Part shown: one piece after another, positions 22,432 to 33,995 of the stretch
Numbering within the stretch: position 1 is the stretch's first letter
Layout: the number at the start of each line of letters is the position of its first letter
Assembly: GCA_016617785.1 (NCBI GenBank)
Contig: JADILM010000010.1
Location: forward strand, 248,001-312,000
DNA length: 64,000 nt
Source of the DNA: Sporobolomyces roseus
Lineage: Eukaryota; Basidiomycota; Microbotryomycetes; Sporidiobolales; Sporidiobolaceae
Reading direction: 5' to 3'
Position numbers and translations under genes: made by a program
The notes under the pieces: model-generated
Told to the model about the DNA's origin: nothing
The model's database searches: none
The model's input: the letters and a program-made list of their open reading frames with translations, nothing else

Positions 22432-25400
22432 ATGTACGCACCAGGAAAAGACCGCTCAAACAATTCGTACGACAACAGTTCGTTACCAGTCGAAGATTAT
22501 TCCTCAACTTCCGTCGAACCCGAAGCTGGACCCTCGAACACGAATGGTTCAACAGCTGGAGGATCAGTAGGTCCTGAAGGTGTACCTACAGAAGAACCGA
22601 AGAAGAAGAGTACGAGAGGAAGTAGGGCTTGTACGGTGTGTAGGAAGTTGAAGATGAGATGTGTCGGAGCAGAAGAGGGACCTCCTTGTAAACGATGCAA
22701 GAATGGTGGACACGACGTAAGGATCTCCTTCATGCTGTATATCCCATCGCCCGAAGCTGATCAATAGAACTCAATACCTGCAGTGCATCTTTGAGGAATC
22801 ACAAAGAGGTCGAAGAAGTAATCGCAAAACTGATGCCATGGTACGCTTATCTTCTCGCTTTCCACATTTCTCATTCACCGAGATGACTCAGCTGTCGAGC
22901 AATTACAGGCGAAATCGCTTAAATCGATGGAAGCGAAACTCGAATCTGTTCTCGCATCAATTTCAGCTCCCGGATTAATGGCAGGTTCGGGAGGACTCGT
23001 TACCGACCCTTCCCTAGGACAAGCTCCTGTCTATCCTCTCGATTCTGGACCAGGTGGAGCGGAAGGAAGAGGAGATATGCATGTTGGAGTTTCGATGGAT
23101 GCTGGAATGGTCGCTTCAGCTCTTGAAGCGATACGTCAAGGAAGAGATGGAGGAATCGGATCAGTCAGCGCTGGAGTATCTGGAGGTATGCCTCCCGGAA
23201 GCGGGATGAGACCGCCTCAACAAACAAGTCGACCTGGTCCACCAGTCCGAGTCGACAGCGAAAGTGCGATCAGAAGTCGAAACCCAATCACTCTCCCTTC
23301 TATCGCCGGATCGAACGAGCTACAATCTTCCGTCAGATTCGAAGGTATCGGAGGAGGAATCGGATTAGAACCAGGACGTCAACAGCATTTCCACCCTCAT
23401 CCTCACCATCAACCTTTACCTCCTCTTCACCCGATTCATCAGTCTCATCCTCACCATCATCAGCATTCTCACAATGGATTACCGAAACCGCCGAGTCTCG
23501 GAGGAAGTAGTCAGAGCGCAGGGAAGAGTCCGATGGAATGGAGTGGAGTTGGTAGTGACAAGACTGGTCAAACTGAAGGAAGTCCTCGATTACACAGTTT
23601 GCCTGACAACACTCTCAATCCGTGAGCCACTCTCAGTCTCGACTCTCCTCTCTCCGATACTGGACTGACAAGTCGTCTCTTCTCGACAGACTCGGATTGC
23701 TCGCAGAAGCCTCCCTTCGAAACACTCGCAAACGACCTGTCGATCTCACCGATGTTTACGAAGTCGCTTCTGATGCTCACGCCGACGAAGCAGTGGCCGC
23801 GAAGAGCAAAGGGAAAGGAAAAGCGAAGGGGAAGAGACCGGCAGAGGGAGAAGCTGGAGAAGGGGACAAAGAAGATGGAGAGAAAGATGGAAAGAAGAAG
23901 AAGGTTGAACTGGGCATGGCGAACCGGAATTATTTCGCTCCTGGACCGATGAACAGTAAGTCTCGTCTGAACTCTCGATTAGCTCTGTGTTCGTTTTGAT
24001 CGCTCACTCTCGTCACTCATTGACAGTCCTCCCTCTTCGTCGTATCGTAATTGAACAAAGAATGCCTCCTGCCTTGCTTGAGGAAAAGATTCTCTCGGTC
24101 GAAGAAGTAGTCGAGTTGTTCGAAATCTTCTTCACTCATTGTCACAGACATGTAAGTCTCATTCGCTCGCGTTCTCGAAGCACGACTCACCTCTTGATAC
24201 TTCGATAGGCTCCCTTCCTCGATCCTGAGATCCACACTCCCGCTGCAACCGGCTCTCGTTCACCTTTCTTGTTCACCTGCAGTAAGTCACACTTCGCTCC
24301 CGCATCAGCTGAATCAGTATCTCACTCTCTCTTTCACCTAGTTTGTACCGTCGCTGCGCGCTACTACACCAAACGAACCGACGATCTGTATCGAAAGTGT
24401 CTTCGAACAGCGAAACGAGTCGCTTTTGACGTGATGACGAAAGGTTACAAGAGTACCGAGATCTGTCAAGGTTTTCAGCTGCTGTGTTGTTGGAATCAAC
24501 CTGCAGAGCGATTTGAGGAAGAGAGAACCTGTATGTCAACTTGTCTCTCGAAACATGCTAGACCACTGACTCGAACTTCCCTCTCGAACAGATCAATTCA
24601 GTGGTATCGCTATTCGAATGGCTACCGATCTCAATCTGCATCGCAAGACAATCGCTCAGCTACCTACCGAAATCAACGAGGAGACGAAGATGCTTTACGA
24701 TCGAGAATTGCTCAATCGCGAACGAGCTTGGCTTTACTCTTTCATCTGCGATAGATCGTGAGCACAATATCCTGAGAATTTTCTCGAGCGTCACGTCTGA
24801 CGATTACCTTCACTCGCAGCGTTTCGACTCAAATGGGCAAACCTTATTCGATTCCTCGAGAAGACTACATCATTCGATCCGCCTCGAATTGGTACACTCA
24901 ACCTGGATCCATTCCTTCCGACGTCGGTCTGTCAGCAATGGTCGAGATGCATCGAATTATCGGCAGAATGATCGATGTACTTTACTCCGACACTCGCTCG
25001 GTTTCGGGACTCAACGCTCATCTCGACTACCCTCTCCTCATGAGAGCCTTTCTACAACAACTCGATCAATGGAGGAGCGATTGGACGGAGAACGAAGATC
25101 TCGTCAGAGAAGCGGATGGTCACAAACTCTCGAACCTGCACTCAATGAGAGGTGAGCCTCTTGCTCATTGCATCGAAGTCTCTTCGTTCAGTCTCACTGA
25201 TCTCTCTATCTGTTTCTCGATAGATTACTATCACGCCTACTATCGTCTATTCCTTCTCTCGTTCGCTGTTCAACACGCTCTCGAAGATACCGCATCGTCT
25301 ATCGATCTTCCTCGATACTGCGTACTCTGCTTCGAAGCGGCAGAACGAATCATCTCCATCCTTCGTGACCATCTCGGTCCTTCCGGAACTCTTCGTTACG

Positions 25401-26514
25401 CGATGGTGAGCTTGACTTTCTCCGTTTCCCAAAGGACGATAACTGAACTTGGGCTCTTCATTCAACAGGATTCTACCTTCGTCTACGCGAGTTACGCTGC
25501 AGTCTTCCTCCTCAAGCTCGTTTCGCCTACTTTCTCATCCTTCATCGATGAAGAAGCTGCGATGCGACTGGTTCGTGACACCGCCGATGTGCTCGAGAAG
25601 TCAGCTGTCGATGAACAGCACACTCCCGCACTTTGTACGTTTCCATCGCTTCTGAACGCGAGCTCGCTCTATTGCTGACCACATCTATGCTTCTACAGAC
25701 GCTTCCTTCCTTCGAGCATTGATCGACAACAAACTTCACGGTCCCCGCACCGCCGCCAACTCTCGTGCTCCAACTCGCCCAGGCTCTCCCAACCAACACT
25801 CTGGTCCATTCTCGAACCCTATCAACTCGATGAATGGTCCAGCAGGTCTCGATTCATACCTTCGTTCTCGCGCAAATTCCGCCGGACCCGAAGGTCTCTC
25901 GCCAACTGGTCCCAATTTTATGGGAGACCTTCCAACTTTCACACCTGGAGGTAGCTTCAACTTCAACGGACTTGGTGGAGAAGGAGGGTTGGAGGAAGGA
26001 GCAGCTCAGGACGCGTTCGCGGTCGATACGATGCTGCAAGAAGGTGGATTCTGGTCGCAAATGTTGATGCCTGGATTCGGAGGACCTTTGGCGTCGTTGA
26101 GTGGAGGTACAGCTAGGTGAGCACGAGGTTCTTGTTCTCAGTCACGACCGCTCGCTGACGTAGCTCTCCTTTATTTGCAGTATCTTCCCGAGTAACCCTG
26201 CCGATCCTTGGTCGGTCACTCCCATGCACTCTCGACCTGGATCGCCGAACCAATCCCACAGCGTATTTCCTCCTCCTTTCGACTTTGGTCTCCCTTCGTC
26301 GTCGTCTGCCGGTTCTTCGATGCCTCCGTCGAGCTCTGCAGCGGTCTCTGCTCCTATCGATGGAGGTTACCAACTTCCTCCTCCTCCTGCACCTGCTCCA
26401 GTCTCGAGCAGTCCAACAAAGATGGAGAGTACGACCGTCAAATCTGAGGTCGAGAACGGCACGAACGGAACGAGGTTGGACGGAGGAGAAGAAGGAAACG
26501 CAACGAAAGAATAG
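22432..26514 (+). CDS. Zn2Cys6 fungal transcription factor
   Basis: The N-terminal region carries a binuclear zinc cluster, ACTVCRKLKMRCVGAEEGPPC then KRCKNGGHD and a Cys in the next exon, with CX2CX6CX8CX2CX6C spacing; an intron lies just before the sixth Cys. A linker and Gly/Pro/His-rich region follow (HHQPLPPLHPIHQSHPHHHQ), then a basic acidic patch (KGKGKAKGKRP). The fungal-specific factor domain includes LLEEKILSVEEVVELFEIFF, CTVAARYYTKRTDDLYRKCL, YQFSGIAIRMATDLNLHRK, RERAWLYSFICDRS and STQMGKPYSIPREDYII, the region that matches fungal_trans proteins. The C-terminus is Ser/Pro-rich and ends GNATKE. About a dozen introns are present. It acts in the nucleus as a DNA-binding regulator; targets cannot be deduced. 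Confidence 0.92.
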
Positions 26515-27048
26515 ATTCGCACTGCAGTATACCCTTTGATTTGCCTGTCTGTAACATTCTGCCTCCGTATTTGCAAGGAACAATTCTTCGTTATCGTCGT
26601 TTCATTCTTCAGAAGACACATGCGAGGGTTCGAGGATTGCAACTTTTCATGCGCAGACAGACTCAATTTGGTAGTCGGATGCGTTCCCGGTTTGCTTACT
26701 TGCGACGCATTTGATCTCGGTGTCAACCACGCCCGAGATCTGCGAGGAAGGAGGAGCGACAGGCGAGTGAGAAGGAGATGAGTTGATCGTCGGCAAAAGA
26801 CAGCGAAAACTTTTCAAAGTTTTTTTCACTTCATTCGAGTTCAATCGCTCCATACAAGAGCTCCACCTTTAAAGGTATGGAGCAGATGGAACTCCACAGA
26901 GAAACCCCGATCCAAATCGATTGCAATCTTTTTACCCCATACTGTAAAGAGAATTTTTGAATTCTCAACCGAGTTTCTCCTTCAGTCCAAATCTCAGCGC
27001 ATCAACCGAGACTAGTTCCAGTCTCGATTTGTGCAAGGAGACAAGAAG
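26515..27048. other. Intergenic region between regulator and GH63 gene
   Basis: The first part is the 3' flank of the regulator gene. The remainder is A/T-richer than its surroundings (around 26,800-26,960) and is probably the GH63 promoter and leader. No RNA gene or repeat is seen. Confidence 0.5.
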
Positions 27049-30000
27049 ATGCCTTCTAAATCATCTTCCCGGAACAATTCGAACAAGGCATCTCCCAAAG
27101 CCTCTCCCTCTCCAACCCCAGACCCCACGCCTCTCTCCTCAACTTCGAACACGTCTGCAGCCCAATCAAAGGTCGATTCTGCATCTTCCTTGACTGCTAG
27201 GAGAATGAGCAACTCTACTTCGACCACTCCACCTTTATCTTTGAACATTCCCGACAAGCAAGTCCCACTCAAGTCTAACCTCTCCTTGAGGGACGCCCAA
27301 GCTCCTTCGCTCAACGCTACCGCATCCCCTCTCCCTTCTGATTCGAGTAACGGCAACACTCCTCCTCCTCTTACTACTAGCGGTGCTCAGCGAGTTGGAA
27401 GATCAGGAACGGTAAAGAAATCGGGTGGAAAGAGGTCTTCATCGAAGCAACCCCCCACGGCAGGTCGACGCGATTCGGAAGGAGGTTACGAAGCAGGTCC
27501 TGAACGACACGGACAGTCGAACGATTTCGTTGATCCCGAAGACTCAGACGACACTTCCGCCAAAAAGAATGGATCAGGAGGAGGAGGAAAAGGTTCAGAG
27601 CCTACGACGAAGGAGGAGAAATCTACCGATTCGAAAGGACTCAAGGTTACCGATTACGTCGAGGAACCTCCCAAGCAAAACCTCACTCCCGCCGAGAAGC
27701 ACGATGCGATCAAAAATTCCCTCCCTGCCAACTTTCCCGATCCTGAATCTATGGCTCGTTCAATGCTTCGCAACCGAAACCCTTCCACTTCTTCTCACCA
27801 GCACCCTTCGAGACTTCCTTACGGCCGCTCTCCTAAGAGTCACGGTGGAAAGAGTACTCGTTCCCCTTCAATGTCGAGCATGAGAAGTGTCGACGCAACC
27901 AACCATCCTTTCCCAACTCCCGGTCTCAAGCAAAGCAACCAAGAGTTCATCTTTGACGACTTCAAGTCGGTTGAGGAACGTCGACTTGATGAGGATGAGC
28001 GCAAGGAGAAGCACTGGAAGCGATGGGGACCTTATCTCTCTGAACGTCAATGGGTAAGCAGGAACTCGTTTACATCTTCTGTTCCGACTCGCAAACTGAC
28101 TCGGGTTATCTTGACAGGCTACTGTTCGTGAAGATTACTCTGCGAACGGAGATGCTTGGACTCACTTCCCTCACGATCAAGCTCGTTCGAGAGCGTACCG
28201 ATGGGGTGAAGATGGTATCGCTGGTATCTCGGACAACCATGGAAAGATGTGCTTCTCAGTTGCCATGTGGAACGGAGAAGACGCGATCTTGAAGGAACGT
28301 TTGTTCGGTGTAACTGGTCATCAAGGTGAATTTTCACTCTTTCTTTTTCGAGTTCGAAGGTTCCGAACGAGACTAAATCTCGCTCGCGTCTCTAGGTAAC
28401 CACGGAGAGGACGTCAAGGAACTCTACTACTACCTCGACTCGACCCCTACTCATTCGTACATGAAGATGGCTTACAAGTACCCTCAACGAGCTTACCCTT
28501 ACGAACAACTCGTTCGAGAGAGTCAGAACCGTGGAAGGGATGTCGGAGAATTCGAGATTACCGATACCGATGCTTTCGAGGACAACCGTTACTGGGACGT
28601 CTTCGTCGAATACGCGAAGGACGAAGACTGCGCCGAAGGAGTTTCAGTTCGAATCACCGCTTACAACCGAGGACCTGAACCCGCTACTCTTCATCTCGTA
28701 CCCCAACTCTGGTTCCGAAACACCTGGTCGTGGCCCAAGGAGAGACCTACCGGTAAAGCGATGCCCAACCTCAAACAAGTCGGAGATGGAGTCATCGAAT
28801 CGAACCACGAGACTCTCGGTCGCTACTACCTCTACGCCAACTCGTCTCCCGCTCCTATCGGTCCTCGTGGCAAGAAGGACGCCCAAGAAGCCATCTTCGT
28901 CGACGAAGTCGTCACTCCCGAACTCCTCTTCACCGACAACGACACAAACAGTGAGCGAATCTGGGGAAGTCCCAACAAGGTTCCTTACACCAAGGACGCT
29001 TTCCACGATCACATCATTCCTTCCCATCGTCCTGCTCTCCCCAAGAAGCAAAAGGAACAGAAGGAGCAAAACGGCGACTCGAGCGAGAACGGTTCTTCCA
29101 ACGGTTACGAATCCGATTCGACTATTCGAGAGGAGGAACAAGAGGATACTCGTCAATTCGTCAACCCCGAAAAGACCGGTACCAAGGCTGCCGCTCACTA
29201 CACTTTCCGAAACGTTCCTGGAAACGGAGGTTGCGCTGTCGTTCGTCTCAAGCTTACTCCTCGTACTCCTGAACAAGACTCTTCGATTCAAGACGACGAG
29301 AACTTCGACACTGTCCTCGAGGAGCGACGAACGGACTCCGACGAGTTCTACTCGAGGTTCAACTCTGGTGCTTTGAGCGACGATCTTCGAAACATCATGC
29401 GTCAAGCTCTTTCCGGTATGCTCTGGTGAGCCTTATATTTGTCTCTGGCTACTTGAGTGGTTTCACGTGCTCACGAAGCTCTATATAGGACGAAACAATT
29501 CTACATGTTCATTCAGAAGGAGTGGATCGAGGGTGATCCAGGACAACCTGCTCCTCCTCCTGAACGTAAACACATTCGTAACATGGTTCGTTCTCGCTCA
29601 TTCTCTTCGAAACTCTACTTCGATCTAATCTCAGGTCATTGCTGCTTCGACAGGATTGGAGGCATTTCCACGTCGAAGACATTCTTTCGATGCCCGACAA
29701 GTGGGAGTACCCCTTCTTCGCTATCTGGGATACCGCTTTCCACTGCATTCCTCTCGCCATGGTCGATCCCGCTTACGCCAAGAAACAACTCGACATCATG
29801 ACCCGAGAATGGTACATGAAACCCGATGGTGCTCTTCCCGCTTACGAATGGAACTTCGGAGATGTCAACCCTCCTGTTCACGCCTGGGCTACCTTCCGAG
29901 TCTTCAAGATTGAGCGAAAGATGCACGGACGAGAGGATCTCAAGTTCCTCGAGCGAGTATTCCAAAAACTTCTCCTCAACTTCACTTGGTGCGTAATTCG

Positions 30001-31915
30001 CTCGTGTCTCTTCCTCCTTTCTTCGAACTAAGCTGACTCCTTTCTCGTTTCGTTCGCTTTCTCCAGGTGGGTCAACCGAAAGGACAAGGACGGACTCAAC
30101 GTTTTCGAAGGAGGTTTCCTCGGTCTCGACAACATCAGTCCTTTCAACCGATCTGAGCAACTTCCTAACGGAGGAACGATGCGTCAAGCTGATGGAACCG
30201 GGTGGATGGGATTCTTCTGTCTGTCGATGCTCAACATTGCCTTAGAACTTGCTAAGCATAACTCGGTTTACGAGGATATCGCTAGCAAGTTCTTCGAGCA
30301 CTTTGTGTTCATCGCGGATGCGATGACCTTCCACAACGGTGAGAAGATGGAAATGTCGCTCTGGAACGACGAGGAAGGTTTCTACTTTGACGCCGTTGGT
30401 TTCCCTTTCTCTTCTCTTTCCTCGAAAAACCTCATTCTGACGAACGCTTCTCCGATCTCTACAGATCTCGTGGGGACCTGAGAACAGCAAGCCCATCCCC
30501 GTTCGCAGTCTTGTCGGTCTCATCCCTCTCTACGCTACCCTCACTCTCGAACCTTCCGCCATGAAGAAGTTCCCCGGATTCAGCAAGCGCATGGAATGGT
30601 TCATCTCGAACCGAAACGACGTCTCGAAGCGAAACATTGCCAACATGTCGCTCGGTGGTAAAGGTGATCGACGACTTCTCGCTCTCGCGAGTGAAGACCG
30701 TCTTCGTCGAATCCTTCACCGAATGCTCGACGAGAAAGAGTTCCTCAGTGACTACGGTATTCGATCGCTCTCTCGCGACCACAAGGATCACCCGTGGTCA
30801 ATGAACGTCAATGGAGAAGATTTCAGTGTTCACTACTGGCCTGGAGATTCGCACTCTGCCATGTTTGGAGGAAACTCGAACTGGCGAGGACCTATCTGGT
30901 TGGCGACTACTTTCCTCCTCATCGAGTCTCTTCAACGATTCTACCAATACTACGGTTCAAACTTCAAGATGTAAATCTCGCTTTCTTTCTTTCTCGAGGT
31001 GCCTCTGAACTGATCTCTTCGCTCTCCTTCTTTTCTCACAGCGAGTGTCCTACCGGATCAGGTGACGAGATGAACTTGGCCAACGTCGCTGAGGATATCC
31101 AACATCGAATCATCAACTTGTTCGCTCGAGACAACGAAGGAAACCGTGCCTGCAACGGAGGTAGTGAATTACTCAACAAGGATCCCTTCTTCCGAGACTT
31201 TGTTCCTTTCCATGGTGAGTCCTTTATTCTCTATCTCGGGTTATCGCTGTTACCGATGAACGTATCTGTTTGAACAGAGTTCTTCCACGCCGATTCCGGT
31301 AAAGGTCTCGGAGCTTCTCATCAAACTGGATGGACTGGGTGAGTTCACACTTCTCATTCATGTAGTGCTGTTCGCTGACCACTGCTTTCCTCGTTTGATT
31401 CAGTCTTGTCGCCTACTTTATTTGGTCTGTCGGTTCGACCGCCCGACTTCCTCGAACTCCTCGTACTCCTCGTAGTGCTGCAGCCTGGTACTTCGATGAA
31501 CAGGGTGAGCATAACTTCTTCTCTCCTTGCATCTCCATCTCGTCTCTTCGCCGTCATCTCGTGGGGGTGTTCATACCCGACTTTCGACTCTTTCCTTTCG
31601 AACGCCCTTGTTGCCTCTCGAACCATCCTCATTGCCGCCCTCCTTCCACCTCGCTTGTTCTGCGCTTCTCAGGGTGTGGCATTGTCGTGACTCCACCTCT
31701 TTGAGATCGACATCATCTCGCAACTTCGTCGCACCCCCTTCTCGAACTCCTCTCCCTCTCTTTCAAGAAACCTGACAGTCTGATTTGAACGATTACTGAC
31801 CACAATCTTTCGCTTGGCTACAGTTCCCGCTACTCCTGGTGCTACGAGTGAAGCCGAAAACTCTGATGCCTGGGGATATCAATCCGCTGGAGAACTCTCT
31901 CCCGACGAGCTCTAA
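27049..31915 (+). CDS. GH63-family glucosidase, YgjK-like, without a signal peptide
   Basis: ATG 27049 begins a disordered S/T/P/K-rich N-terminus of about 270 residues with no signal peptide or membrane anchor. The (alpha/alpha)6-barrel enzyme follows: [42 protein letters not shown], a beta-rich domain with [20 protein letters not shown] and [10 protein letters not shown], then [87 protein letters not shown] and [20 protein letters not shown]. These are hallmarks of family 63 members. It is a cytosolic relative, not ER glucosidase I, so substrate is unknown (a soluble glucoside or glycan). The last intron (31505-31823) is unusually long. Its 3' end is duplicated at 17.4-17.8 kb. Confidence 0.87.
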
Positions 31916-32433
31916 GCCTTTCCTCCTATCTCCCTCTCCTCTCTTATCGCAAAATAGACTATTCCTCAATCTCGCGCCCTTGTCTATATCACCAAAATGC
32001 ACTCTCTCTGTTTCTTTCTTCCTAGACCTTTCCTTAAACCACCTTGCATCGTCTTTTCCTCGTCTTTTCCTCGTCTTTTCCTGGTTTTCTTAGTTTCTGC
32101 TGTCCCCTTCCTTCCCCTCAAAAGTCACTCCCCGTCTTATTGTTTATGCTCTACATCCTTCGTCAGTTTCTCAGCTATAGGTCTTCTTCAGTTCTCAGTA
32201 ATCGATTTCTCTTTTTGCCGTTTCACTCTCACTCTAGCTTGCCGCTGTCGTCTCACGCGAGACGATCAGAACGGACAGAACGAACAGAGGAAGCAGGCAA
32301 GTCGAGATTGCGGAAGATTCGGAGTCGAGTCCACAAAGCGATCTTTCGCCTCGCATGTCGCGCAAGCTGTTCGATCGAGCCGCAGCGTCGATATATCACT
32401 ATGCTGACAGGATAAGTCCGCCTACAAAGACCT
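31916..32433. other. Convergent intergenic region
   Basis: This holds the 3' flanks of the GH63 gene (+) and the MPP6-type gene (-). Apart from a three-copy 11-bp repeat at 32050-32082 nothing is seen; open frames here lack protein-like composition. Confidence 0.5.
32050..32082. repeat. 11-bp unit, three tandem copies
   Basis: Three perfect copies of CGTCTTTTCCT lie in the 3' flank of the GH63 gene. It is a small tandem repeat without further meaning visible. Confidence 0.85.
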
Positions 32434-33724
32434 TCATCTTCTCGCCTTCCCCCTCTTCGCTCCTCCTGCTCCTCCGCCTCCTCGTCCTTGTTTCTTCCCT
32501 CCCTTCGAACCTGTCCCTTGTCGTTCACCCATCATTCCTTCCTCGTCTCTCCTCATCTCCCTCTCTATCGTTTCCTTCTTCTGCTTACTTGCCCCCGAAC
32601 CTGCTCCTTCTCGTTTCCGATCCAGAGCTTTCGCACTCATCAACATTTCCCTGATAGCAGCTTCATCATCACTGTCACTTCCCTCCTCGTCATCACTCAC
32701 ACTCTCACTATCACTATCCAACCCATCAAGTACCCTTTGATCCTCTTCTTCTGACCCCAATTCAGCTTCCTTATCCTGATCCCACTCCCTCACGCTTCCC
32801 TTTTTCCCCCATTGATGCTCATCTCCCATCATTCCCCCCTCACCTCTCTTCTGTCTCGATTGTTTCTTGACTCCCTCGAATCCAGCAGGTTTCCTAAACT
32901 CGCCTCGCCTCGAATTCGAACCAAACGAAACCTCGTCCTCATTCTTTCCCAAGTCCCAACCACCGGCACCTTCCTTCTCCCCCCCAACCTTCCTTCGCTT
33001 CTCTTGATCGTGTTGTTCATCCGCCGCACTCAATCGCTTCAAAACTTTCTTGTTCCCTCCAGTCAGATCCTCCCTTCTCCCACTGATAGGTAACTCTTTT
33101 TGTTTCTTCTTCAAACTACTCCTCGATGGTCCTTCTTTCTTTGTCGAGTCCGTCTCCTTCTCAGGTGCGGGATGTGAAGAGGGATCATTCAATTTCTAAT
33201 TTCTCTTCGAAAAAATGAGTTCGCAATGGAGAAAGGGAGTGAGGGAGTGAGGAGAGAGAGCGTACCTCGATCTCGATATTGGCACCGAGGAACGAACGTC
33301 TTCCAGAGATTGCAGACGAGGTGAGAGGCATCGAGTTGTAATAACCTGAACTCGAGAAGTTTGAAGTCGAAGTGGATGCGAAAGAATTCGATAGGAGTGG
33401 GAAAGAGAGGAAAGAGGAATCATGAATGATGGTAGGTCTCCTGCGATACAATTGTACGAGTTAATGAGGGCCTAAGGAAGCGAGCGAATAGAGAGAGAGG
33501 GGGCTTTACGAAGTTGATGAAGAATGTTTGGGTTTATTCCAATCGTTTCCCTCTTGTTGTTGGATAGACTCGGTGGCGGGTGATTTACCTTTATTGTTGA
33601 GATTCAAGCTGGATGAAGGAGCAGTAGTCGAAGTAGTTTGAGTTGAAGAAGGAGTTGAAGGAGGAATAGTACGGTTCATGAACTTGAGACCTAATGTCCC
33701 TTTACTCAATGACTGTTTAGACAT
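32434..33724 (-). CDS. M-phase phosphoprotein 6-like nuclear exosome cofactor
   Basis: Three exons (33724-33510, 33440-33266, 33195-32434) join in frame to 383 residues. The N-terminus MSKQSLSKGTLGLKFMNRT matches the Mpp6 start (a short basic segment with LKFM and R), and exon 2 ends GRRSFLGANIEIE, matching the conserved Mpp6 motif RRSFGGFNPEIE. Mpp6 proteins bind RNA and help the nuclear exosome with Rrp6 and Mtr4 in processing 5.8S rRNA. The rest is charged low complexity (GLDSDSESVSDDEEGSDSDD, then a Gly/Lys/Arg tail). Family members are usually under 200 residues, so this one has an extended C-terminal half. Confidence 0.72.
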
Positions 33725-33995
33725 GTTGATCTCCTTTGGAATCTGGAAATAAAGTCGGTCAAGAGTGAGACGAGAGCGACAAATCTTTCGAAGCTCTTTC
33801 AATCGCTACCATTTACTTCGATCCGCTCTGAATCGATTCGAACTACGCTCAGATCAATACTATCCATCTAGGCGGGCTTCGAGCCCCTTCGCTATCTTGT
33901 TTCGCTTTGATCAGTCGCGCTCTCGTTGAGTGAGTTCCTCCCTCCCTCTTTCCCCTTCTTGTACGCTACTCATATCCGTACACTTTCAGAATAGC

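Noticed and set aside
28531..29405. Long open frames in two other frames across the GH63 gene (281 and 253 codons).
   Set aside because: They are shadows produced by strong codon bias in the real frame; composition is Ser/Arg/Thr or Val/Leu rich with no domains.
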